This document shows, one piece after another, positions 1 through 6,192 of a stretch of 7,932 nt of DNA. This DNA is from Victivallales bacterium. Lineage in GTDB: Bacteria; Verrucomicrobiota; Lentisphaeria; Oligosphaerales; Oligosphaeraceae. The stretch is from positions 1 through 7,932 of the forward strand of contig JAFYIW010000249.1 in NCBI GenBank assembly GCA_017538465.1, written 5' to 3'. Each line of letters starts with the position of its first letter. The first letter of the stretch is position 1. The notes beneath the pieces are model-generated. The model worked only from the letters and a program-made list of their open reading frames with translations. It had not been told where the DNA came from and ran no database searches. The position numbers and the translations under genes were made by a program.

Positions 1-684
1 AGCATAGTTTGACTCTGAATGCCAGTCGTATCCGTCGCCGTCATTGTCAATGGTGGTCCAACCGGTAGGCAGGCCGTTCTCGAAGTCCTCGAAGTAAAGG
101 GGCTTCTTCCTGTAGCGCAGGTCGTAGCTGTCCTGATAGCCTGTCCAGTTCAGCGTGGCCGAATTGAAGGTGATGTCGGTTTCGGTCAGGTCTTTGGGGC
201 TCGAGCACTCCGATGGGGTGTAGCTGAAGGTGGTCTTGGGGATGAAGTTCATCTGCGTGGGAGTGATTTCGCCCAGGCTGCTGTAGCTACGGCCTTGAAC
301 CGATGCGCCGGTCACCGACTCGCCGTACCAGGTGGAAGAGACGTATGAGCCCTTGACCGTGTTGTAGATGCCGACCTGCACGCCGGACGCGTCGTCCTTC
401 ACGTCGTTGCGCAGCAGGTTGAGCTGGATGCCCTCGAAGTAGAGGGAGCGGCCCCAGAGGCCGATGTCGAAGCCGTCGTGGCTCGTGAAGCGGAGCTGGA
501 GGATTTTCACTCCGGCGGTTGGCGACCACACTTCGCGCTCCACGCGGTAGGCCGGTACTTTTTCCGTGGCTTCGCGGTAGGTTCGACGCCAAAACTCGTC
601 GAAGTCGGCGGGGGGCGGCGGCGCCTCGATTTTGAGGAGCTCGTCGAGGTCGAAGGTTTTAATCGGGGTTTCAGCTTGTGCCAT
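1..684 (-). CDS. Mosaic protein: acetyl-xylan-esterase-like N-terminus joined to surface-repeat and Fn3/cleaved-adhesin segments (partial)
   Basis: The ATG at 684 is preceded by AAGGAG with a 5-nt spacer, and the frame stays open for 228 codons to the left window edge, so the C-terminus is missing. Residues 1-70 look like the start of the AXE1 acetyl-xylan esterase/cephalosporin deacetylase family: a hydrophobic-acidic lead, a Pro run, then FDEFWRRTYREA (residues 28-39) and an LRFTSHDG strand. No alpha/beta-hydrolase nucleophile region follows. Residues about 71-110 (GLWGRSLYFEGIQLN, then GVQVGIYN) resemble glycine/aromatic surface-repeat proteins. Residues about 111-195 contain an Fn3-like strand pattern (SATLNW, SYDLRYR). 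Residues 198-223 (FEDFENGLPTGWTTIDNDG) match the opening of cleaved-adhesin/MAM-like domains common in Bacteroidales. There is no signal peptide, although the C-terminal modules are normally secreted. The reading frame and start are firm. A single working product is doubtful, and an assembly chimera is a real alternative. Confidence 0.6.
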   Translation of the reverse strand, partial: MAQAETPIKTFDLDELLKIEAPPPPADFDEFWRRTYREATEKVPAYRVEREVWSPTAGVKILQLRFTSHDGFDIGLWGRSLYFEGIQLNLLRNDVKDDASGVQVGIYNTVKGSYVSSTWYGESVTGASVQGRSYSSLGEITPTQMNFIPKTTFSYTPSECSSPKDLTETDITFNSATLNWTGYQDSYDLRYRKKPLYFEDFENGLPTGWTTIDNDGDGYDWHSESNYA

Positions 685-711
685 GTCTTCTCCTTGTCAG
701 CGAATAAGGCA

Positions 712-720
712 ATGATACCA
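712..720 (-). promoter_or_regulatory. Candidate extended -10 promoter for the mosaic gene
   Basis: On the minus strand this reads TGGTATCAT, an extended -10 (TGn followed by TATCAT). It lies about 28 nt upstream of the ATG at 684 and downstream of the terminator T-tract. No -35 with proper spacing is evident (TTGAAG lies only 11 nt upstream of the hexamer). This is a weak motif-only call. Confidence 0.3.
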
Positions 721-740
721 CATCGGGGCTTCAAGCGGCG

Positions 741-776
741 AAAAAACCCCGGCGACGGGCAGAACCGTCGCCGGGG
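741..776 (-). terminator. Rho-independent terminator closing the iron block
   Basis: Perfect 12-bp GC-rich arms (747-758 and 765-776, CCCCGGCGACGG and its complement) enclose a 6-nt loop. On the minus strand the hairpin runs directly into six Ts (741-746). It sits 72 nt past the stop of the barrel gene ending at 849 and 57 nt before the next start at 684. It therefore ends the iron block and separates it from the mosaic gene. Confidence 0.93.
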
Positions 777-848
777 CACCAGTGTTAACGTTGTTGGAGT
801 TGCTGTCGGATTTGCCATGCGCACACGTGTCGGCGCAGGAAATGGCTG

Positions 849-1676
849 CTAGAAGGATGCCGTGACGGCCACGCCGCCGTAGATGTGGCCGGCGTCATCG
901 TGCTTCTCGCACTTGGCCGCGTTGCGGACGGGGCCCGCGAAGGTGTCGCTGTAGGCGATATACGGGGAGATGGTGAAATTGTCCGTGACGACCCAGTCGA
1001 GCGTGGCGGTGAGGGTCGTGTCGCGGAAGGCCCAGAAGTCCTTCTCCATGTCGTCTTCGTTGTACTTCTTGTCCGCGAGGCCCTGGACGAGCGAGAGCGT
1101 CAGGCCAACAGCGGGGTCGGCGTCCTCGCCCTCGCCCGCGACAAACTCAAACGTGTGCGAGAGTTCGAGGGAGTAGTACTGTCCGTGGACGTCGTCGAGT
1201 TCCCACTCGCCGGCGAGTGTCGGGGAGAGGAAGACCTCCGGCAGGCCGATGGAGGCGTGGATGTACTGAATGTGGTCGTCGTCCTCGTATTCGCCGCCGT
1301 TGTCCCACTCGTAGGTGTAGTCGAGCCCGAGTTCGATGTCCGTCGGCAGACCGTAGTCGTCGGCGCCGAAGGTGTAGCCGTAGCCGAGGATGTAGTCGAC
1401 CTCGGTGTTGTCCCAGGCGTCGTAGCCTTCCTCCTCGGCGATGTCCGTGGTGTTGAAAATGCCGTCGACTTCGATCGAGAAGCCCTGCCAGCCGATCGAA
1501 GCGGATGCGGTGACGATGCCCTCCTCGTTGTCGATGAGGCCGCGCGTGACCTGCTTCGAGCAGTAGTCGAGTCCGACGGCGATTTCCGGGAGTTCGGCTT
1601 CCGCGAACGCGGTGGTTCCGATTGCGGCGGCGGCGCACAGCGCGGCGGCCGCGAGGGTGTGGTTGGTGTAGTTCAT
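849..1676 (-). CDS. Outer-membrane beta-barrel protein, very acidic, second copy at the feo locus
   Basis: This 275-residue protein has a signal peptide (about residues 1-25, Ala-rich core, likely cut after TAFA). Its mature part shows alternating beta-strands and ends in Phe (GGVAVTASF), the usual C-terminal signature of outer-membrane barrels. Residues 33-103 (GLDYCSKQVTRG, then GWQGFSIEVDGIF, then EVDYILGYGYTF) align by eye with the barrel gene at 5205-6083, so the two are paralogues or diverged duplicates. The pattern recalls the TorF/Gcw_chp family, but that name is tentative. Loops are rich in Asp/Glu (around YEDDDH, GEGEDAD, NEDDMEKD), which could attract cations; that is inference. 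No clear Shine-Dalgarno precedes the ATG, and a tandem repeat fills the leader. The stop is TAG, followed by a strong terminator. Substrate unknown. Confidence 0.8.
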   Translation of the reverse strand: MNYTNHTLAAAALCAAAAIGTTAFAEAELPEIAVGLDYCSKQVTRGLIDNEEGIVTASASIGWQGFSIEVDGIFNTTDIAEEEGYDAWDNTEVDYILGYGYTFGADDYGLPTDIELGLDYTYEWDNGGEYEDDDHIQYIHASIGLPEVFLSPTLAGEWELDDVHGQYYSLELSHTFEFVAGEGEDADPAVGLTLSLVQGLADKKYNEDDMEKDFWAFRDTTLTATLDWVVTDNFTISPYIAYSDTFAGPVRNAAKCEKHDDAGHIYGGVAVTASF

Positions 1677-1691
1677 AAGAGAGTTGGGAAT

Positions 1692-1758
1692 TTCCAGTGG
1701 CCAGTTCCAGTGGCCAGTTCCAGTGGCCAGTTCTAGTTGGCTAGTTCTAGTTGGTAAG
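1692..1758. repeat. Short tandem repeat, 13-14 bp unit
   Basis: Three exact head-to-tail copies of TTCCAGTGGCCAG occupy 1692-1704, 1705-1717 and 1718-1730. Two 14-bp diverged copies follow (TTCTAGTTGGCTAG 1731-1744, TTCTAGTTGGTAAG 1745-1758), and further decayed CAGTT-like pieces extend to about 1776. The array fills most of the 113-nt spacer between the Cys-rich/HMA gene and the second barrel gene and ends 16 nt from the latter's start codon. There are no unique spacers, so it is not CRISPR. Confidence 0.9.
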
Positions 1759-1789
1759 TTGGACAGTTGCCAGTTTGAGTGGGGGTCTT

Positions 1790-2164
1790 TTACGAGATGG
1801 AGACGACACGGAACTCCTGTTCCTCGACAGCCCGGCGGAGGGTTTCGTCAGGAACGGCGCGGTCCATTCGGACAACTGCGCGCTGCGGATCGAGCGTGAC
1901 GTCCGCCGCAACGCCGGGAATGGCCTCGAGCGCGTTCTTCACGCTGGAAACGCAGTGCGCGCAGTGGAGGCCGTCGAGCGCAAGCACGCGTTGCGCGACA
2001 ACGGGTCCAATCGCCTTACCTGCCGGCTGCTGCAGGGCAGAACCTCCGCAGCAGCCGCAGTCGCCGTGACACTCGCAGCAGGAACCCTTGCGGATGATGC
2101 GGCGGACGGCCAGAATGAAGAGTGCCAGGAATATGGCGCCGATGATGTACGGTGCAAAGGTCAT
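1790..2164 (-). CDS. FeoB-associated Cys-rich membrane segment fused to a heavy-metal-associated (HMA) domain
   Basis: This 124-residue protein has two parts. Residues 1-40 hold a single membrane helix (about 4-21), a basic RRIIRKG stretch, and a cysteine cluster (Cys 29, 30, 32, 36, 38, 39). That is the layout of the FeoB-associated Cys-rich membrane protein family, usually a stand-alone peptide of about 50-60 residues. After a short linker (41-57), residues about 58-124 form an HMA/ferredoxin-like fold with the metal site GLHCAHC (Cys68, Cys71) and the usual alpha helix VSSVKNALEAIPGV. HMA domains normally carry soft metals such as Cu(I) or Zn(II). Adjacency to FeoB suggests a role in iron transport, for example capturing or screening metal at the inner-membrane cytoplasmic face. 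The ATG has a good ribosome site (CAGGAG, 6-nt spacer). The stop is TAA. The domain calls are strong; the function of the fusion is inferred. Confidence 0.85.
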   Translation of the reverse strand: MTFAPYIIGAIFLALFILAVRRIIRKGSCCECHGDCGCCGGSALQQPAGKAIGPVVAQRVLALDGLHCAHCVSSVKNALEAIPGVAADVTLDPQRAVVRMDRAVPDETLRRAVEEQEFRVVSIS

Positions 2165-2193
2165 TTCAGACTCCTGTCAGTCGCAAGTCGAAA

Positions 2194-2235
2194 ACCATTG
2201 TGCATTTTGCATTCTGCATTGTGCATTCTGCATTA
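2194..2235. repeat. Heptamer tandem repeat (TGCATTN)
   Basis: Five consecutive 7-bp units TGCATTN run from 2201 to 2235 with last bases T, C, G, C, A, preceded by one degenerate unit at 2194-2200. The final unit supplies the feoB stop codon (TAA on the minus strand, 2233-2235), so the array begins exactly at the gene end. It then fills half of the 68-nt gap before the Cys-rich/HMA gene. It lacks spacers and a strong hairpin. Confidence 0.9.
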
Positions 2236-3600
2236 ATCCTTGTGCTCCTCGTCGATGATTGGCGCGGGACGGAAGATCAGGTAGAGCGCCCACACGATCA
2301 GCGCGAAGGCGACGACGGTCCAGAAGCCAAAGTGCCCGGCTATGAAGAGCGCGCCGATCTGGTAGGTGCAGAGCGCGATGGCGTAGCCGAGGAGAAACTG
2401 GAAGCCAACGCAGATCCAACCCCACTTCGCGCTGCCCATCTCGCGGAAGGCCGTGGCGATGGCGACCATGCAGGGCGGGTTGAAGAGGTTGAAGAGCATG
2501 AAGGAGAGGGCCGCGAGCGTGCCGAGGCCCGCGCCGTTCATTCGCATGAAGAGCGCGCGCAGCTGCGGCACCGTGCCGCCGGCGACCTCGAGCGGCTCGG
2601 CGAGCATCGAGAGCGTGGCGGTGGCCTGCTCCTTGGCGATTTCGGCGGAGACGGAGGCGACCGCGCCGGCCCAGTCCCTGCCGACGCCGAGCGGCGCGAA
2701 GAGCCACTTGAGCGCGTTGCCGATGGAGGCGAGCATCGACTGGTCGAGTGCGCTATCAACGTAGTGCAGCCCCCAGCTGAAGTGCATCAGCACCCAGAGG
2801 ACCGTGCAGGCCGCGAAGATGATCGTTCCGGCCTTGATCACGTAGCCTTTGGTGCGGTCCCAGGTGTGGCGGACAATGCCGTAGAAAGTCGGCAGATGAT
2901 AGGCGGGCAACTCCATCACAAAGGGCGCGGGATCGCCTGCGAAGGCCTGGAACTTCTTCAGAATCAGTCCGCCGAGAACGATGACGCCGATGCCGGAAAA
3001 ATACATCGCCGACGCCACCCACGCACTGCGCGAGAAGAAAGCCGGCACGAACATCGCGATGATGGCGGCCTTGGCCCCGCAGGGGATGTAGGTCCCCAGC
3101 ATGATAGTCATGCGGCGGTCACGCTGCGCCTCGATAGTCCGCGTGGCCAGAATCGCCGGCACCCCGCAGCCCATCCCGACGAGAATCGGGATGAAGGACT
3201 TGCCGGAGAGGCCGAATTTATGGAAGATGCGGTCCATGATGAACGCCACACGCGCCATGTAGCCCACATCCTCAAGAAAGCCAAGGAAGAGGAAGATGAC
3301 GATGATCTGCGGCACGAAGCCCAGAATGGTTCCCACGCCGCCAAAGATGACGTCGAAGACCAGCTTGTGCAGCCAGCTGTCCTCCGCGACGCCGATTCTC
3401 GAGAACCAGGTGTCCGTGATGGCGGGCAGAGAGCGGAACCACAGGCCGTATTTGGCCGAGTCTGCGGGGTCTGGTTCGGACACGGCGCGTGCCGCCTCGG
3501 CGGAGGTCCGGTCAGCAATGAAGGCGGAGAATGGGAACACCGCCGCTTCCTCGCCGTCTTCTCCAGCGACGCGAAGAGCGGGTTCGCCGCCTTCCGTCAC
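2233..3600 (-). CDS. feoB: FeoB ferrous iron transporter, C-terminal membrane part (downstream of in-frame stop)
   Basis: This is the permease half of FeoB. Coordinates begin at the first usable in-frame start after the stop (GTG at 3600, only a weak AAGG 10 nt upstream). The same frame is open from 3762, adding 54 acidic loop residues. In fragment numbering it shows the first gate (GCGVPAILATRTIE, Cys145), the conserved DRRMT, the second gate (YIPCGAK, Cys174), FVMELPAYHLP (228-238) and the late NPPCM block (374-378). Repeated hydrophobic segments run to about residue 444, followed by a short charged tail. The region before the first helix is acidic and lies outside the cytoplasm in family topology. 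Without the stop, the FeoA-FeoB product would span 979 codons (5172 to 2233). Alone, this half lacks the GTPase and the first membrane helix, so it is unlikely to be active unless read-through or co-assembly occurs. Confidence 0.85.
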   Translation of the reverse strand: MTEGGEPALRVAGEDGEEAAVFPFSAFIADRTSAEAARAVSEPDPADSAKYGLWFRSLPAITDTWFSRIGVAEDSWLHKLVFDVIFGGVGTILGFVPQIIVIFLFLGFLEDVGYMARVAFIMDRIFHKFGLSGKSFIPILVGMGCGVPAILATRTIEAQRDRRMTIMLGTYIPCGAKAAIIAMFVPAFFSRSAWVASAMYFSGIGVIVLGGLILKKFQAFAGDPAPFVMELPAYHLPTFYGIVRHTWDRTKGYVIKAGTIIFAACTVLWVLMHFSWGLHYVDSALDQSMLASIGNALKWLFAPLGVGRDWAGAVASVSAEIAKEQATATLSMLAEPLEVAGGTVPQLRALFMRMNGAGLGTLAALSFMLFNLFNPPCMVAIATAFREMGSAKWGWICVGFQFLLGYAIALCTYQIGALFIAGHFGFWTVVAFALIVWALYLIFRPAPIIDEEHKD

Positions 3601-3762
3601 AAGCGTGATGCCTTCAAGCTTGGCGTCCTTGGGGGTTCCGTCTTCCTCGAAGAGCGCGACGATATCCTCCCGTGCAATGGCGCTGAACGAATCGGCATCC
3701 GTGAATTTTGCGACAAGGAATTCATCCAGGGCGACGGGATAGTTGGTGACCTCGCCGGTCTC

Positions 3763-3765
3763 CTA
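3763..3765 (-). other. In-frame TAG stop interrupting feoAB
   Basis: Codon 470 of the fusion is TAG on the minus strand. Upstream the frame reads ATRLFRVED, downstream ETGEVTNYPVALDEF. Both flanks share the same frame and run on to recognisable FeoB sequence, so no frameshift is involved. A one-base change from CAG, GAG, AAG or TGG would produce it. TAG is also the true stop of the barrel gene at 849-851, which argues against general reassignment of TAG in this genome. Confidence 0.9.
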
Positions 3766-5172
3766 GTCTTCGACGCGGAAGAGTCGCGTGGCATTCTCAT
3801 CGCCTGCGGACTCGAACGCTTCGATGCGCGCCTGCGCGGCCATGAACTCGGCGGTATCCTCCTTCCAGGCAATCGCTTTGGCACTGGTCGGCCAGGTTAG
3901 GTGCCAACCCGCCTCGCCGAAGACACCGTCGTTTGCCCAGTCGGTCATCCACGAGCCGACGGTCGTTACAGAAATGTAGTACATCAGCCAGATGACAGCC
4001 GCGAAAATCGGCAGCGCGAGAACGCGGTTCGTCACCACGCGGTCGATTTTGTCGGAGAGCGTAAGTTGTCCGCGCCCGATGCGACGGCGGAACGCGCGGT
4101 CGGTGACTTCCTTCACGCGCGCGTAACGCTGGTCGATCACAATCGACACGGAGTCGTCGTCCATTTCCTTCTCGCACTCTGCGACATGCTCATTGAGGTG
4201 CGCCAGAAGCTCCGAGTCGAAGCCGAGGCCTGCAACCGCCTTCTCGTCACGTTCGAAGATTTTGATTGCGTGCCAGCGGATGCTCTGCTCCGGGACCTTG
4301 CCCTGAATCGACTCCTCGATGTGCGCGATGGCATGCTCGACGCTGCCCGTAAAGACATGCGGGCGCGGAGCCGTCTCCCCGCCATGTGCCAGCTCGACCG
4401 CCTTTGCCGCGACCTCGTGCACTCCCTCGCCCGTAAGCGCCGAAATCGGCACGACCGGACATTGGAGTTCAAGCGAGAGGCGGCCGAAGTCGATGTCGTC
4501 GCCGTTCTTTCGGACAATGTCCATCATGTTCACCGCCACGACGGTCGGGATGCCGAGTTCCAGCAGTTGCGTCGTGAGGTAGAGATTGCGTTCGAGATTC
4601 GTCCCGTCGATGATGTCAATCACCGCATCGGGGCGCTCCTCCACGAGATAGGTACGCGTAACCACCTCCTCGGGCGAATATGGCGAGAGCGAGTAGATTC
4701 CGGGAAGATCTTGGATGATGACATTGCGCCGACCTTTCAACCGACCTTCTTTCTTTTCCACCGTCACGCCGGGCCAGTTGCCGACATACTGGCTGCCCCC
4801 AGTGAGTTCGTTGAAGAGCGTGGTCTTGCCACAGTTCGGATCGCCTGCAAGCGCAATCTTGATTTCACGAGAATCATCGGACGACTGCGAGACGGCGGAT
4901 GCAACCGGACTGGACGCGACCGACACCGACCGTTCCGCCACCTTCGACGCCTCCTCGACCTCGATGATCTCCGCATCTGAACGGCGAATCGAAAGCTCGT
5001 AGCCACGCACCGTGATTTCGACCGGGTCACCCAGCGGAGCCACCTTGCGGACATAGATTTCCACGCCCTTGGTGATGCCCATGTCCATCACCCGGCGCTT
5101 CAATGCGCCTTCTCCATGTAGCTTGACGACCGTCACGGTGTCGCCAATCTTTGCGTCACGCAATGTCTTCAT
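3763..5172 (-). CDS. feoB: FeoA-FeoB fusion, N-terminal part: FeoA domain, GTPase domain and first membrane helix
   Basis: This 469-residue product begins with a FeoA SH3-like domain (residues 1-75, MKTLRDAKIGD, then GEGALKRRVMDMGI), followed by a Ser/Ala-rich linker (76-102). The FeoB G domain carries all five GTPase motifs: G1 GDPNCGKT (110-117), G2 within GNWPGVTVEKKEG (131-143), G3 DLPG (155-158), G4 NMMD (215-218) and G5 SALTGEG (244-250). The insertion/GDI region follows to about 375, then one membrane helix (about 385-404) and GSWMTDWANDGVFGE, which opens an extracytoplasmic loop. The protein stops at TAG in that loop. The start is ATG 5172, because homology begins exactly there; an upstream start at 5274 would overlap the preceding barrel gene. 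The ribosome site is weak (GAAAG). The gene lies 32 nt after the barrel gene, so co-transcription is likely. FeoB transports Fe(II) across the inner membrane and FeoA supports it. Truncation here removes the permease gates. Confidence 0.9.
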   Translation of the reverse strand: MKTLRDAKIGDTVTVVKLHGEGALKRRVMDMGITKGVEIYVRKVAPLGDPVEITVRGYELSIRRSDAEIIEVEEASKVAERSVSVASSPVASAVSQSSDDSREIKIALAGDPNCGKTTLFNELTGGSQYVGNWPGVTVEKKEGRLKGRRNVIIQDLPGIYSLSPYSPEEVVTRTYLVEERPDAVIDIIDGTNLERNLYLTTQLLELGIPTVVAVNMMDIVRKNGDDIDFGRLSLELQCPVVPISALTGEGVHEVAAKAVELAHGGETAPRPHVFTGSVEHAIAHIEESIQGKVPEQSIRWHAIKIFERDEKAVAGLGFDSELLAHLNEHVAECEKEMDDDSVSIVIDQRYARVKEVTDRAFRRRIGRGQLTLSDKIDRVVTNRVLALPIFAAVIWLMYYISVTTVGSWMTDWANDGVFGEAGWHLTWPTSAKAIAWKEDTAEFMAAQARIEAFESAGDENATRLFRVED

Positions 5173-5204
5173 TGGTAAACTTTCTCTTTCGTGCTGTTTG
5201 GAAC

Positions 5205-6083
5205 TCAAAATGCGAAGGAGCACTTCACGCCGCCCCACCAGTTGGTGCGGTTGTTGTTCGCATCGTCTTTCCATTCCTGACGCTCGTGGGAGTTGGTCGC
5301 CCAGGCGACGCCGACGTAGGCGCCGAGGGTCACGTGGTCGCAGATTTCGTAGTCCACTTCCGCCACCAGGTCGGTGGCCTTCATCGCGGACTTGCCCCAG
5401 CCGTTGAACTTGCTGTCGCCCCAGTACCAGGTGTTGGTCAGGCTTCCGGAGAATTTCTCCGAGAATTTGTAGCCGTAGGAGATGCCGGTCTCGGTGTACC
5501 AGTAGTATTGCTCCAGGTCGTAGTAGAGGTTGTTGGAGAGGGCGATGCTGTGCGGGCTGTCCTCCTCAACGAAGGACGCCAGCACATTGTCCAGACTCAG
5601 CCCCAGGCAGAGAGGCATCTCCTTGAAGTGGGACAATTCGCGCTTGTCGCCCTCCTCGCGATAGCGCGGATATTGATAATACTGCCAGGAGAAATCCACT
5701 GTCAAGTCGGAAAAGCCGCCCAGCAAATCCTTTTCAAAAGTGTAGGCATAGCCCAGCACATAGTCGATCTCCTCCGCCCGCCACCTGCGGTTGTTCGTGT
5801 AGGAGCCACTGCGCTCCGGGCTGTTGTAGCCGCTCATGTCCATCATGGAGGTGACTTCCGCATAGAAGCCCTTCAGCTCGACCTTCGCATCCAGTGTCAG
5901 AATCGGATCGGGATTGCTGATGTTGCCCTTGGAGATGTACACGGACGAATAGTCCGCACTCAATTCCAACGACGGCTTCCAGCCATTTTCGTCCGTTTCC
6001 ACCGTGACCTCATCCGCCGCCATCATGCTGACACTGGCCAGTGACAGCATCGCAAACAAAATTAGAGCCTTAAAATTATTCAT
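5205..6083 (-). CDS. Outer-membrane beta-barrel protein, first gene of the iron block
   Basis: This 292-residue protein has a signal peptide (residues 1-22, MNNFKALILF core, likely cut after MMA) and a beta-strand-rich mature part ending in Phe (GGVKCSFAF), as outer-membrane barrels do. Residues 38-116 (LELSADYSSVYISKG, then VELKGFYAEVTSM, then EIDYVLGYAYTF) line up with the barrel gene at 849-1676, which flanks the same feo genes on the other side. Tyr and Trp are frequent, as in girdle positions of porins. The frame is open upstream to 6665. The ATG at 6083 was chosen because a signal peptide starts there with AAAGGAA 8 nt ahead, and because the upstream part is antisense to the divergent gene. 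The position 32 nt before feoAB suggests a part in iron or small-solute entry through the outer membrane. Family name uncertain (TorF/Gcw_chp-like). Confidence 0.8.
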   Translation of the reverse strand: MNNFKALILFAMLSLASVSMMAADEVTVETDENGWKPSLELSADYSSVYISKGNISNPDPILTLDAKVELKGFYAEVTSMMDMSGYNSPERSGSYTNNRRWRAEEIDYVLGYAYTFEKDLLGGFSDLTVDFSWQYYQYPRYREEGDKRELSHFKEMPLCLGLSLDNVLASFVEEDSPHSIALSNNLYYDLEQYYWYTETGISYGYKFSEKFSGSLTNTWYWGDSKFNGWGKSAMKATDLVAEVDYEICDHVTLGAYVGVAWATNSHERQEWKDDANNNRTNWWGGVKCSFAF

Positions 6084-6120
6084 CTTTAATTCCTTTCGAC
6101 TGGTTGGATTGTGAGGCAAC

Positions 6121-6159
6121 TTGCCTGGACCACCTGATTCACCTATGAAAACCAGGCAA
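6121..6159. promoter_or_regulatory. Inverted repeat in the leader of the iron block
   Basis: TTGCCTGG (6121-6128) and CCAGGCAA (6152-6159) form perfect 8-bp arms around 23 nt. A third copy of the core (AGGCAA, 6114-6119) makes a tight palindrome with TTGCCT at 6121-6126. In the transcript this could fold as a leader hairpin about 40 nt before the start codon; as DNA it could be an operator. It has no T-tract. Function unknown. Confidence 0.4.
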
Positions 6160-6162
6160 AAA

Positions 6163-6184
6163 CTAACCTCGGAAATTTTGTTAG
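6163..6184. promoter_or_regulatory. Possible operator overlapping the presumed start of iron-block transcription
   Basis: CTAAC (6163-6167) and GTTAG (6180-6184) form an inverted repeat with a 12-nt gap, just downstream of the candidate -10. The half-sites (minus-strand GAGGTTAG and AGGCTAAC) resemble the AGGTTAG core bound by DtxR-type metal regulators. The arms are short and the spacing is not canonical, so this is suggestive only. Confidence 0.25.
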
Positions 6185-6192
6185 CCTTTCTT

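Noticed and set aside
87..441. The 10-bp direct repeat CCTCGAAGTA at 87-96 and 432-441, coding YFE in both places
   Set aside because: It does not fall at the apparent module junctions and is short enough to occur by chance in codon-biased DNA.
885..1736. 283-codon plus-strand open frame opposite the second barrel gene
   Set aside because: It is Val/Gly/Glu/Arg-rich with no domain and fully antisense to a gene with a clear signal peptide and barrel end. It is a shadow.
1692..2235. CRISPR array from the two tandem repeats
   Set aside because: The units are 7 and 13 bp, directly abutting, without unique spacers, and no cas-like genes are present.
3601..3762. Frameshift between the two FeoB halves
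   Set aside because: Codon-by-codon reading shows the same frame before and after the TAG, and the 54 codons between the stop and the GTG at 3600 are open.
3763..3765. Genome-wide reassignment of TAG to an amino acid
   Set aside because: The barrel gene ends in TAG right after its terminal Phe (849-851) and is followed by a terminator. TAA and TGA also serve as stops here. Selenocysteine does not apply, since it uses UGA.
2152..4980. Two long plus-strand open frames (582 and 359 codons) nearly back to back
   Set aside because: They lie antisense to feoAB and give low-complexity Arg/Glu/Asp/His-rich sequence with no recognisable domain. Such shadows arise from GC-rich codon bias opposite a real gene.
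5173..5274. Upstream start for feoAB at 5274
   Set aside because: It would run into the preceding barrel gene. FeoA homology begins at MKTLRD (ATG 5172).
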